This document shows, in pieces, positions 29,536 to 38,733 of a stretch of 64,000 bases of DNA. Position numbers and translations under genes: made by a program. Source of the stretch: Duganella aquatilis. GTDB taxonomy: Bacteria; Pseudomonadota; Gammaproteobacteria; Burkholderiales; Burkholderiaceae_D. Location: assembly GCF_009674565.1 (NCBI RefSeq), contig NZ_WKJL01000006.1:124001-188000 (forward strand). The letters run 5' to 3'. Positions within the stretch are counted from its first letter, which is position 1, and each line of letters begins with the position of its first letter. Below the pieces are notes generated by a model that ran no database searches, was not told the origin of the DNA, and saw nothing but the letters and a program-made list of their open reading frames with translations.

Positions 29536-30283
29536 GCCCGATTTCCCTAATGCGTCAACTCATTTCATGCCGGATGGCCCGGCCCTGGCGGCGTCGCCTG
29601 TGAAGGCGGCGGCGGATGTGCAGCCGGCCATTGCCGTCAGCGGCCTGGCCAAGCGTGTCGCCGACGCCAGCGGCGAGCTGACGATCCTGCACGAGGTGGA
29701 TTTTACCGTGCAAAAGGCTGAGACGCTGGCAATCGTCGGCGCCTCGGGTTCCGGCAAGTCGACGTTGCTAGGCCTGCTGGCCGGTCTGGACACGCCCAGC
29801 GCCGGCAAAGTGGTGCTGGACGGCGTAGACATTTATGCACTGGACGAAGACGGCCGCGCCGCGCTGCGCAAGGAAAAGCTGGGCTTTGTGTTCCAGTCCT
29901 TCCAGCTGCTGGCGCATCTGACAGCGGTGGAAAACGTCATGCTGCCGCTGGAACTGGCCGGCATTTCCGGCGCCCGCGAGCGCGCCGAAGCGATGCTGGC
30001 GCGCGTCGGCCTGGGTAGCCGACTGAAGCATTATCCGAAATACCTGTCCGGCGGCGAGCAGCAGCGCGTCGCCCTGGCGCGCGCCTTCGTCACTGAGCCG
30101 CCGCTACTGTTTGCCGACGAACCGACCGGTAGTCTCGACGCCGCCACCGGCGAAGCCGTGATCCAGCTGATGTTCGAACTGAATCGCCAGCACGGCTCGA
30201 CGCTGGTACTGGTCACCCACGACCAGGCCATGGCCGCCCGCTGCGGCCGCACCATCACCATCGCCGCCGGCCGCCTGGTCTAA
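29534..30283 (+). CDS. ybbA: ABC transporter ATP-binding protein, YbbA type
   Basis: 249 residues of the LolD/MacB-like family. Walker A GASGSGKST, signature LSGGEQQRVALARA and Walker B LLFADEPTGSLD are intact. The N-terminus is about 30 residues longer than usual and low in conservation, so the true start could be downstream. The expected FtsX-type permease (ybbP) does not follow; a 78-bp palindrome and a convergent gene do. Divergent association with tesA supports the YbbA assignment. Confidence 0.9.
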   Translation: MPDFPNASTHFMPDGPALAASPVKAAADVQPAIAVSGLAKRVADASGELTILHEVDFTVQKAETLAIVGASGSGKSTLLGLLAGLDTPSAGKVVLDGVDIYALDEDGRAALRKEKLGFVFQSFQLLAHLTAVENVMLPLELAGISGARERAEAMLARVGLGSRLKHYPKYLSGGEQQRVALARAFVTEPPLLFADEPTGSLDAATGEAVIQLMFELNRQHGSTLVLVTHDQAMAARCGRTITIAAGRLV

Positions 30284-30289
30284 AACGCC

Positions 30290-30367
30290 AAACCGGGGTC
30301 AGTGCCGACATTCGGACATTCGGTCGCTCACGACCGAATGTCCGAATGTCGGCACTGACCCCGGTTT
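30290..30367. repeat. REPIN-like 78-bp perfect palindrome (GGGGTCAG family, copy A)
   Basis: Two 37-bp arms (30290-30326 and 30331-30367) are exactly complementary around a CTCA loop. The outer arm reads AAACCGGGGTCAGTGCCGAC and continues with ACATTCGG twice in tandem. It fills the gap between ybbA (stop 6 bp away) and nnr (stop 1 bp away). The first 25 bases of the CGGGGTCAG arm are identical to copy B at 42796. It probably also acts as a bidirectional mRNA end for both genes. Confidence 0.9.
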
Positions 30368-30368
30368 A

Positions 30369-31880
30369 TCAGCGGGTGTGGTGCTGGACCATGCGGTTGA
30401 GGGCGGTGCGGATGGCGGGGATCAGTTCGGCGGCGGTCAGGCCGATCGGGCCGCAGCCTTCGGTGACCAGCGCGTCGGCGGCCATGCCGTGCAGCCACAC
30501 CGCCGCCAGCGCCGCTTCCCAGTGCGGCCAGCCCTGCGCCAGCAGCGCGCCGCACAGGCCGGCCAGCACGTCGCCGGTGCCGGCGGTGGCCAGCGCCGGA
30601 TTGCCGGTGGTGTTGATGACGGCCTTGCCGTCCGGCGCCGCAATCACCGTGCCCGATCCCTTCAGCACGACTATCGCTTGCAGACGCGCCGCCAAAGTGC
30701 GCGCCGCCGCCAGCCGGTCCGCTTGTACGGCGGCGATGCTGCTGCCCAGCAGCCGCGCGGCTTCCAGCGGATGCGGCGTCAGTACCACGGCGGCTTGGCG
30801 CTGCGCCAGCCTGGTTTGCAGCGCGGCGTCGCCGGCCAGCAGGTTGAGGGCGTCGGCGTCGGCCAGCAGCGCGCTGTCGCTGGCGATGGCCTGGTCCAGC
30901 ACCGCATGCGCGGCGGACGAGTCGCCCAGGCCGGGACCGATCACCAGCGTGGCGGTATTTAGCTCAAAATCGCCGGCGATGCGGCACATCAGCTCCGGCT
31001 GGCCCGGATCGCAGGGCAGCGCATCCTCCACAAACAGCGCGTAGACGCGGCCGGCGCCGCTGTTGATCGCCGTGCGCGCGGCCAGAATCGGCGCGCCGCT
31101 CATGCCGCGCGCACCGCCAATCACCGCCACATTGCCGTAGCTGCCTTTGTGCGAATTGTGGCGCCGCACGTGCAGATGACGCGAGAAGAATTTGACTTCG
31201 TTCAGGTGCAGAGACGCCGGCGCGAAAAGGCCGGCGTCGATTTCCAGCCGCGCGACATCCACCAAACCGGCGTAGTCGCGCCCATCGCAGGTATGCAAGC
31301 CCGGCTTGTTGCCGATGAAGGTGATGGTGTGCGTGGCGCGAATGGCGACGCCGTCCGGCCCCACCACACAGCCAGTGTCGGCATCGAGGCCGCTGGGCGC
31401 ATCCAGTGCCAGCACATTGCAGTGCAGCTGGTTCACCGTTTCCACCAGCGTGCGCAGCGCGCCGTCCAGCGGCCGCTTCAGGCCGATGCCGAACAAACCG
31501 TCGATTACAAGGTTCCACTCGGTGGCGGCAATATTGGCGTCTTCCAGCCCGCGGAAACGGGCGTCGCTGACCTTGGCGCGTTGCAGCGCGGCCTGGCGCT
31601 CGTCCGAGGACACGCGGCCATCGGCCGGCGCCAGGTGAATCAGCGTCACCTGCGCACCGGTGTAGGATAAATGCGCCGCCGCTTCCAGCGCGTCGCCGCC
31701 GTTGTCGCCGGGGCCGGCCAGCACCAGCACCTTGGCTTGCGCGGTCGACAACGGCAGCAAGTCCAGCGCGGCGTTGGCCGCCGCCTGCCCGGCGCGTTGC
31801 ATCAAGGCGCCTGGCGGCAGCGTGGCGGCTGCCGCGTACTCGACGGCGCGGATTTCAGCAACGGTGTAAAGTGGATTCAT
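30369..31880 (-). CDS. nnr: Bifunctional NAD(P)H-hydrate epimerase / ADP-dependent dehydratase
   Basis: 503 residues repairing hydrated NAD(P)H. The N-terminal YjeF_N epimerase domain (about 1-215) has GPGDNGGDALEAA and DGLFGIGLKRPLDG. The C-terminal ribokinase-like dehydratase (about 225-503) has LTPHPLEAARLL and the catalytic-loop motif NPALATAGTGDVLAG. The full fused form matches bacterial Nnr length. It converges on ybbA, with the palindromic element between. Confidence 0.95.
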   Translation of the reverse strand: MNPLYTVAEIRAVEYAAAATLPPGALMQRAGQAAANAALDLLPLSTAQAKVLVLAGPGDNGGDALEAAAHLSYTGAQVTLIHLAPADGRVSSDERQAALQRAKVSDARFRGLEDANIAATEWNLVIDGLFGIGLKRPLDGALRTLVETVNQLHCNVLALDAPSGLDADTGCVVGPDGVAIRATHTITFIGNKPGLHTCDGRDYAGLVDVARLEIDAGLFAPASLHLNEVKFFSRHLHVRRHNSHKGSYGNVAVIGGARGMSGAPILAARTAINSGAGRVYALFVEDALPCDPGQPELMCRIAGDFELNTATLVIGPGLGDSSAAHAVLDQAIASDSALLADADALNLLAGDAALQTRLAQRQAAVVLTPHPLEAARLLGSSIAAVQADRLAAARTLAARLQAIVVLKGSGTVIAAPDGKAVINTTGNPALATAGTGDVLAGLCGALLAQGWPHWEAALAAVWLHGMAADALVTEGCGPIGLTAAELIPAIRTALNRMVQHHTR

Positions 31881-31975
31881 GGTGCCATCTTAACATCTAA
31901 ATTTCTGTCGAGCCGTCTGGCAGGCGGCGTACCGGCGGCACTACAATAGGCGCTTCACAGCATAGCGAGGCAGGC

Positions 31976-34900
31976 ATGGATTGGCAATTCTGGATCGACC
32001 GCGGCGGCACGTTCACCGACATCGTGGCGCGTCCGCCTGATGGCCGGCTGCGGACGCTCAAGCTGCTGTCCGAAAATCCCGAGCACTACGCCGACGCCGC
32101 CATCGCCGGCATCCGCCAACTGATGGGCGTCGCCAGGGGCAAGCCGATTCCCGTGGCGCAGATCGGCGCCGTCAAGATGGGCACCACGGTGGCCACCAAC
32201 GCGCTGCTGGAGCGCAAGGGGGAGCCGACCGCGCTGGCGATCACACGCGGCTTCCGCGATGCGCTGCGCATCGCGTACCAGAACCGTCCGCGCCTGTTCG
32301 ATCGCCGCATCCTGCTGCCCGAGCTGCTGTACAGCCATGTGATCGAAATCGATGAGCGCATCGGCGCGCATGGCGAGACGGTCGCCAAGCTGGATCTGGA
32401 AGCGGCGCGCGCCGGCCTGGCGCAGGCCTACGATATGGGCCTGCGCTCGCTGGCGGTGGTGTTCATGCACGGCTACCGCTACCACGCGCACGAAGCCAAG
32501 GTGGCCGACATGGCGCGCGACATGGGCTTCACGCAGGTCTCGGTCTCGCACGACATCAGCCCGATGATGAAGCTGGTGGCGCGCGGCGACACCACGGTGG
32601 TCGACGCCTATCTGTCACCCATCCTGCGCCGCTACGTCGATCAGGTGGCGAACGAGCTGCCGGGCGTGAACCTGCAATTCATGCAATCCAACGGCGGCCT
32701 GACCGACGCGCGCGCCTTCCAGGGCAAGGACTCGATTCTCAGCGGCCCGGCCGGCGGCATCGTCGGCATGGTCCGCGCCAGCAAGCTGGCCGGCTTCGAC
32801 AAGGTGATCGGCTTCGACATGGGCGGCACCTCGACCGATGTGTCGCACTTTTCGGGCGAGTTCGAACGGGTGTTTGAGACGCAGGTGGCCGGCGTGCGCA
32901 TGCGGGCGCCGATGATGAGCATCCACACGGTGGCGGCGGGCGGCGGTTCGATCCTGCATTTCGACGGCAGCCGCTATCGCGTCGGCCCGGACAGCGCCGG
33001 CGCCAATCCCGGCCCGGCCAGCTACCAGCGCGGCGGGCCGCTGGCGGTCACCGACTGCAACGTCATGCTGGGCAAGATCCAGCCGCATCACTTCCCGCAG
33101 CTGTTCGGCGCGGACGGCAAGCAGGCGCTGGACGCCGCCACGGTGCGCCAGCGTTTCGCCGACATGGCCGCGCAGATCGCCCACGCCACCGGCACGGACA
33201 CCACGCCGGAGCAGGTGGCCGAAGGCTTCCTCGATATCGCGGTAGGCAATATGGCCAACGCCATCAAGCAGATCTCCGTCCAGCGCGGGCACGACGTGAC
33301 CGAGTACGCGCTGACCAGCTTCGGCGGCGCCGGCGGCCAGCACGCCTGCCTGGTGGCCGATGCGCTGGGCATGAAAACAGTGTTCGTGCATTCGCTGGCC
33401 GGCGTCATGTCGGCCTACGGCATGGGCCTGGCCGACCAGACGGCGATGCGCGAGGCGGCAGTCGAAACGCGCCTGAACGACGACGCCAGCTCGCACGAGG
33501 AGCTGGAAGCGCGCCTGCATGCACTGGGCCGGCAGGCGCGCGCCGACCTGCATCACCAGCAGGTGGACGATGACCGCATTACGCTGATCCGTCGCGTGCA
33601 TCTGCGTTACGAGGGCACGGACACCGCGCTGATTGTGCTGTTCGATACGGTGGACAGCATGCGCCAGCAGTTCGAGGCCGCCTACCGCAAACGCTATTCC
33701 TTCCTGATGCAGTCGCGCGCGCTGATTGTCGAAGCGGTGTCGGTGGAAGCCATTGGCAAATCCGACGCGCCTTCTGAAGCAGTGGAGCCGGCGCCGCGCC
33801 GCGTCACCAGCCTGATGCCGCATGCGGTGGTGCCGATGTACACCGGCGGCAAATGGCGGCAAACCAGCTTGTACCAGCGTACAGCCACGCGCATCGGCGA
33901 CGTCGTCAAAGGCCCGGCCATCATCGCCGAAGCCAACGCCACCACCATCGTGGAAGCGGGCTGGCAGGCGGAAGTCACGCTGAACGACCATCTGGTGCTG
34001 AAACGCGTGGCGGCGCTGCCCGAGCGCCGCGCCATCGGCACCACGGCCGATCCGGTGATGCTGGAGATATTCAACAACCTGTTCATGTCGATCGCCGAGC
34101 AGATGGGGCTGCGGCTGCAGAATACCGCCTATTCGGTCAACATCAAGGAGCGGCTGGACTTCAGCTGCGCCATCTTCGACGCCGACGGCAACCTGATCGC
34201 CAACGCGCCGCACATGCCGGTGCACCTGGGCTCCATGGGCGAGAGCATCAAGACCGTGATGCGCGAGAACGCGGGCCGGATGCGCGCGGGCGATTTCTTC
34301 ATGCTCAACGATCCGTACAACGGCGGCACGCACCTGCCGGATGTGACGGTGATAACGCCGGTGTTCGACGCGGCCGGCGCGCACATCCTGTTCTACGTCG
34401 GCTCGCGCGGCCATCATGCGGATATCGGCGGCACCACGCCCGGTTCCATGCCGCCGGATTCGCGCGTGATCGAAGAGGAGGGCGTCTTAATCAATAACTT
34501 CAAGCTGGTGGACGGCGGCCAGCTGCGCGAAGCGGAAACGCGCGCCTTGCTGGCCGGCGCGCAGTACCCGGCGCGCAATCCCGATCAGAACCTGGCTGAC
34601 CTGCGCGCGCAGATCGCCGCCAACCAGAAAGGCGTCGAAGAGCTGCACCGCATGGTTGCGCATTTCGGGCTGGAGGTGGTGCAGGCCTACATGGGCCACG
34701 TGCAGGACAACGCCGAGGAGGCGGTGCGCCGCGTGATCAGCGCCCTGAAGGATGGCGCGTTCACGCTGCCGCTGGATAACGGCGCGCAGATACAGGTGGC
34801 GGTGCGCGTGGATCAGGCGTCGCGCAGCGCGGAGATCGATTTCACCGGCACCTCGCCGCAGCTGGACAACAACTTCAACGCGCCGTCGGCGGTGTGCATG

Positions 34901-35581
34901 GCGGCGGTACTGTACGTGTTCCGCACCCTGGTGGACGACGAGATTCCGCTGAACGCCGGCTGCCTCAAGCCGCTGAAGGTGTTGATTCCGCCCGGCTCGA
35001 TGCTGAATCCGCACTATCCGGCGTCGGTCGTCTCGGGCAATGTGGAGACCTCGACCTGCATCACCAACGCGCTGTACGGCGCGCTGGGCGTGATGGCGGC
35101 GGCGCAGGGCACCATGAACAACTTCACCTTCGGTAACGCGAAGTACCAGTATTACGAGACCATCAGCGGCGGCTCCGGCGCGGGCGACGGCTTCGACGGC
35201 ACCTCGGTGGTGCAAACCAATATGACCAATTCGCGCCTGACCGATCCGGAAATCCTGGAATTCCGCTTCCCGGTGCGGCTGGATAGCTACGAAATCCGCG
35301 CCGGCAGCGGCGGGGCGGGGCGCTGGCACGGCGGCAACGGCGGCGTGCGCAAGGTGCGCTTCCTGGAACCGATGACGGCTGCCATCCTGTCGAACAACCG
35401 CATCCACCCGCCGTTCGGCATGGCCGGCGGCGAACCGGGCGCGCTGGGCCGCAACAGCGTGCAGCGCGCGGATGGCGGCGTGGATGTGCTGGGCCACATC
35501 GGCAAGACCGATATGCAGCCGGGCGACGTGTTCATCATCGAGACGCCTGGCGGTGGCGGTTTCGGTCCGAAACAGGGCTAG
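31976..35581 (+). CDS. 5-oxoprolinase / hydantoinase, fused HyuA-HyuB
   Basis: 1201 residues, the size of ATP-dependent 5-oxoprolinases. The HyuA half (about 1-690) has the phosphate-binding [11 protein letters not shown] at its start and [12 protein letters not shown]. The HyuB half (about 695-1201) has [13 protein letters not shown] and [15 protein letters not shown]. In the fused family the usual reaction is ATP-driven opening of 5-oxoproline to glutamate; hydantoin or related cyclic amides are alternatives. GAGG precedes the ATG. It is a single transcription unit with no transport gene adjacent. Confidence 0.92.
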   Translation: MDWQFWIDRGGTFTDIVARPPDGRLRTLKLLSENPEHYADAAIAGIRQLMGVARGKPIPVAQIGAVKMGTTVATNALLERKGEPTALAITRGFRDALRIAYQNRPRLFDRRILLPELLYSHVIEIDERIGAHGETVAKLDLEAARAGLAQAYDMGLRSLAVVFMHGYRYHAHEAKVADMARDMGFTQVSVSHDISPMMKLVARGDTTVVDAYLSPILRRYVDQVANELPGVNLQFMQSNGGLTDARAFQGKDSILSGPAGGIVGMVRASKLAGFDKVIGFDMGGTSTDVSHFSGEFERVFETQVAGVRMRAPMMSIHTVAAGGGSILHFDGSRYRVGPDSAGANPGPASYQRGGPLAVTDCNVMLGKIQPHHFPQLFGADGKQALDAATVRQRFADMAAQIAHATGTDTTPEQVAEGFLDIAVGNMANAIKQISVQRGHDVTEYALTSFGGAGGQHACLVADALGMKTVFVHSLAGVMSAYGMGLADQTAMREAAVETRLNDDASSHEELEARLHALGRQARADLHHQQVDDDRITLIRRVHLRYEGTDTALIVLFDTVDSMRQQFEAAYRKRYSFLMQSRALIVEAVSVEAIGKSDAPSEAVEPAPRRVTSLMPHAVVPMYTGGKWRQTSLYQRTATRIGDVVKGPAIIAEANATTIVEAGWQAEVTLNDHLVLKRVAALPERRAIGTTADPVMLEIFNNLFMSIAEQMGLRLQNTAYSVNIKERLDFSCAIFDADGNLIANAPHMPVHLGSMGESIKTVMRENAGRMRAGDFFMLNDPYNGGTHLPDVTVITPVFDAAGAHILFYVGSRGHHADIGGTTPGSMPPDSRVIEEEGVLINNFKLVDGGQLREAETRALLAGAQYPARNPDQNLADLRAQIAANQKGVEELHRMVAHFGLEVVQAYMGHVQDNAEEAVRRVISALKDGAFTLPLDNGAQIQVAVRVDQASRSAEIDFTGTSPQLDNNFNAPSAVCMAAVLYVFRTLVDDEIPLNAGCLKPLKVLIPPGSMLNPHYPASVVSGNVETSTCITNALYGALGVMAAAQGTMNNFTFGNAKYQYYETISGGSGAGDGFDGTSVVQTNMTNSRLTDPEILEFRFPVRLDSYEIRAGSGGAGRWHGGNGGVRKVRFLEPMTAAILSNNRIHPPFGMAGGEPGALGRNSVQRADGGVDVLGHIGKTDMQPGDVFIIETPGGGGFGPKQG

Positions 35582-35693
35582 GCGCGCCAGGCGATACCCT
35601 CGGCATCACAATCCGCTACCCGTGAATCCTTGCTTGTCTATCAAATGACCGTCGGCGTACAGTCAGGTTTTAGACAGGCAAGGGGAGCACGGC

Positions 35694-35834
35694 ATGCGCA
35701 CATTACACAGGATCTTCCGGTCCACCAGTTCGCCGCGTGCCGCCATCGTTTCCGCCTTCCTGCTTTGCGGTTTGTACTTTGCTTCCTGCTTCATCATCAA
35801 CCACTGCCTCAACCACGGTTTGATCGCTTTCTGA
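35694..35834 (+). CDS. Small 46-residue single-pass membrane protein
   Basis: A short reading frame with a strong AGGGGAG Shine-Dalgarno 6 nt before its ATG. It encodes a basic N-terminus (MRTLHRIFRSTSSPRAA), one hydrophobic helix (about residues 17-36, VSAFLLCGLYFASCF) and a short polar tail with two His and two Asn. Its stop is 11 bp before the start of the TraB-like gene, so the two probably share a transcript. Not recognised. The ribosome site and membrane helix argue that it is real. Confidence 0.55.
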   Translation: MRTLHRIFRSTSSPRAAIVSAFLLCGLYFASCFIINHCLNHGLIAF

Positions 35835-35845
35835 CAAGGATTCCG

Positions 35846-36862
35846 ATGCTGAAACGCCTGCTGCCCGCAGTTTGCCTGCTGTTGCCCCTGAGCGCCGCGC
35901 TGGCGCAAACCGAATCGGTGGCGACGCCGCCAGTCCAGGAAGCGGAAGCCGAAGCGCCGCCGGAAACCATTCTGCTGGTGGGCCAGCGTCCGGGGCCGGG
36001 CATGTGGAAGATCAGCAAGGACGATCATGTGCTGTGGGTGTTCGCCACCTACGCGCCGCTGCCGCAAAAAATGGAGTGGCGCTCGCAGCAGGTGGAATCG
36101 GTGCTGGCGCAATCGCAGGAATACCTGACCTTGCCCGGCGCGCATGGCCATGTCGGCTTTTTTCGCGGCCTGACGCTGCTGCCCAGCCTGATCGGCATCA
36201 AGAAGAATCCCGACGGCGCCACCTTGAAGGATGTGCTGCCGGCCGACGTCTACGCCCGCTGGCAGCCGCTGAAGGCCAAATATCTCGGCAAGGACGACAG
36301 CATCGAGCGCGAACGGCCGATCTTCGTGGCGGACGCGCTGTACGGCGCGGCGCTGAAGCAGTCCGGACTCGGCTACGGTTACGACGTCACCAATAAAATC
36401 AACGCCATCGTCAAGGAACGCAAGATCAAGAAGACCGACACCAGCATCGCGCTGGAGATGGACGATGCGTCGCAGATGGTCAAGGATTTCAAGAAATCAT
36501 CGCTGGCCGACACCGCCTGTTTCGACAAGACGCTGACGCGCCTGGAAAGCGACCTCGACGCCATGCGCGTGCGCGCCAACGCCTGGGCCAAGGGCGACCT
36601 GGAAGCGATCCGCAAGCTCAGTTACGCCGACCAGGAAACCGAATGTCGCGACGCCATGCGCAACGCCGATTTCGTCAAGAACCAGAAGAGCTGGCAGAAC
36701 GTGAAGGAACGCGTGCAGGAAGCCTGGATCAGCGCGGCCGAGAAGGCGCTGTCCGCCAACACCACCAGCTTTGCCATGCTGCGGCTGTCGGACATTGTCG
36801 GTCCGGAGCATTATCTGGATGCGTTGAAAGCCAAGGGCTACCAGGTGGTCAGCCCCGACTGA
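35846..36862 (+). CDS. TraB/GumN family exported protein
   Basis: 338 residues with a clear signal peptide (MLKRLLPAVCLLLPLSAALAQ). The body contains WKISKDDHVLWVFATYAPLPQKMEW, the conserved opening of GumN/TraB proteins (Tiki-like fold), and the usual motifs to the end. AAGGATT precedes the ATG. These proteins are related to metalloprotease-like folds, but most bacterial members lack a proven activity. It follows the 46-residue protein gene and converges on the REC-TPR gene with only 2 bp between the stops. Confidence 0.85.
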   Translation: MLKRLLPAVCLLLPLSAALAQTESVATPPVQEAEAEAPPETILLVGQRPGPGMWKISKDDHVLWVFATYAPLPQKMEWRSQQVESVLAQSQEYLTLPGAHGHVGFFRGLTLLPSLIGIKKNPDGATLKDVLPADVYARWQPLKAKYLGKDDSIERERPIFVADALYGAALKQSGLGYGYDVTNKINAIVKERKIKKTDTSIALEMDDASQMVKDFKKSSLADTACFDKTLTRLESDLDAMRVRANAWAKGDLEAIRKLSYADQETECRDAMRNADFVKNQKSWQNVKERVQEAWISAAEKALSANTTSFAMLRLSDIVGPEHYLDALKAKGYQVVSPD

Positions 36863-36864
36863 TC

Positions 36865-38505
36865 TCAGGCCACGGCCGAAATACCGTACTTGCGCTGGGT
36901 GTGGTGATATTGCGCCGTCAGCGCTTCCAGTGACGGATGCGCCGGGTCCAGGCGGCGCATGCGCTCGATCAGGAACATGCACTGCTCGGCCAGTGGCGCT
37001 TCCCAGCCCAGGTCGTCCAGCTGCTTGAGGATGGCCGAAGTGGCCGCCGGCAGCAGCGACATATTGCCCGGCGCCTTGCGCAGCCCGGCGTTGAGGGTAT
37101 CCACCGCCGCGCGCAGGTCGCCATGCAGGCGCTGCTCGCTGGCGTGCGCGATCAGCTCGTCCACCTGAATCTTGATCTGTTCGCCCATGCCTTGCGCCAG
37201 GTCGTGGCGGCCGGCTTTTTCAAACACCTGCACCGCGTCGTCCATGGAGACGCCGCTTTCGGTATCGTTCATCAGGTTCAGCATCAGGTCCGACGCCTGC
37301 TGGTCCAGCTTGACGCCGAGGCAGCTGTGCACCAGCCCGATCTTCAGGCTGGTCGACAGGCCGCGGCTGCCCGCCACCGCATTCACGGCGTTGGTCAGCT
37401 CGGTGGCCGCCGCCGTCATGTTGCCGCTCATTTCCTGCAGCAGGCCGGCGGCGATCGCCTTGCACACGTCCACGTTCGGCCCGGCGCGCAGCGAGCGCTC
37501 CATGTCGCGGATGACGCCGCTGACCTGGTTGGCATCGCCTTTTTTCACCAGCGTCTTGACCAGCTTGACGTGGTCCTCGGGATCGCGGAATTCCGAATAC
37601 TTGGCCTTGGCCACCACCTGCTTGAAGGCTTTTTCGGCAACGCCGACGTCGCCGGTCTCGAACGCCACTTCGCCCAGGTGCCGCAGCCGGCGCACCATGT
37701 GCGGCGAGATCGCCACCGCATCTTCCAGGATGCGCTTGGCCGCTTCCTGCTGGCCCAGCGCCTCGTGGGTGCGCGCCAGCAGGTCGTAGGCGGCCATGTA
37801 GCGCGGATTCTGTTCCAGCAGCTGCGACAGGGTTTCCTGCGCCTCGATGTATTTCTGCAGGCCGAAGCGGCAGCGCGCCAGCCCCAGATGCGCCCAGGCC
37901 ACCGGACGGGTCATCAGTATCCACTGGTAGACCATTTCCGCCTCGCCCAGTTCGTCGAGCGAGAACAGCAGTTCCGCGCGCAAACGGGCGAAATCGACGG
38001 CGTAGCGCGGATTTTTTTCTTCGGCGACCTTGGCGTCGGCAATCGCCTTGCGCACGTCGCCGTATTCAACCAGTTGATAAATCGGCAAAAACACGGTACG
38101 CCGGTCTACCGCGCGGCGGATGCGCTGGAGCAGGGCGTCCACGGTGAACGGCTTGAGCACGTAATCGGTCGGCGTCAGCTCGGCGGCGCCGATCACCTTG
38201 CCGTACTCGCCCTCCGAGGTCAGCATGATGAAGATGGTCCACGGCGAGATCAGTTTGTGCAGGCGCAGGTCTTCCAGCAGCTGCTGGCCGTCCTGGCCGT
38301 TCGCTTCGCCGCTGCCGTTGCCCAGGTCGTACTCGCACAAGATGATATCGAACGGTTTCTTGGTCAGCTGGCGGATCGCCGTGCCCGAACTTACCGCGTA
38401 ATCGATCTTGGTGATCGACGACTGGCTCAGCATATTGTGCAGGTTGCCGCGCATCCCCGGATTGGGGTCAACGATCAGCACCGACAAGTCGCTATATTCA
38501 GCCAT
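36865..38505 (-). CDS. Response regulator with TPR repeats
   Basis: 546 residues. The N-terminal REC domain (about 1-135) has the acidic pocket DPN, the phospho-acceptor Asp in ILCEYDLG, Thr/Ser in MLTSEGE and Lys in VLKPFT. The remainder is tetratricopeptide helical repeats ([39 protein letters not shown], and others), giving a phosphorylation-controlled protein scaffold rather than a DNA-binding regulator. An orphan: no histidine kinase gene is adjacent. CheY-TPR proteins of this type may act with chemotaxis or motility systems; this is inference. Confidence 0.88.
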   Translation of the reverse strand: MAEYSDLSVLIVDPNPGMRGNLHNMLSQSSITKIDYAVSSGTAIRQLTKKPFDIILCEYDLGNGSGEANGQDGQQLLEDLRLHKLISPWTIFIMLTSEGEYGKVIGAAELTPTDYVLKPFTVDALLQRIRRAVDRRTVFLPIYQLVEYGDVRKAIADAKVAEEKNPRYAVDFARLRAELLFSLDELGEAEMVYQWILMTRPVAWAHLGLARCRFGLQKYIEAQETLSQLLEQNPRYMAAYDLLARTHEALGQQEAAKRILEDAVAISPHMVRRLRHLGEVAFETGDVGVAEKAFKQVVAKAKYSEFRDPEDHVKLVKTLVKKGDANQVSGVIRDMERSLRAGPNVDVCKAIAAGLLQEMSGNMTAAATELTNAVNAVAGSRGLSTSLKIGLVHSCLGVKLDQQASDLMLNLMNDTESGVSMDDAVQVFEKAGRHDLAQGMGEQIKIQVDELIAHASEQRLHGDLRAAVDTLNAGLRKAPGNMSLLPAATSAILKQLDDLGWEAPLAEQCMFLIERMRRLDPAHPSLEALTAQYHHTQRKYGISAVA

Positions 38506-38733
38506 TGTTTCTACATCCAGGATAAGTTTCGATCAGCATACCCCAAGGCAAGTGAAAATACCTGTTTTTTGGCGTCAAATGTTGCTTCTGTGGCAGCTTT
38601 TGTCCGCGAGTGGCACTATATGGCAACGCTGATAGCGGGTATAATGCGCGCAAAGGAAAATCTCGCAAGACCAGTATCTAGTGCCCCATCTCCCTTTAAA
38701 CCGCAGCCCAGCTGCATCAACTATCTTCCAACC

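Noticed and set aside
38506-38733. Riboswitch upstream of purL
   Set aside because: The 80-nt leader has no recognisable purine-riboswitch core or terminator hairpin.
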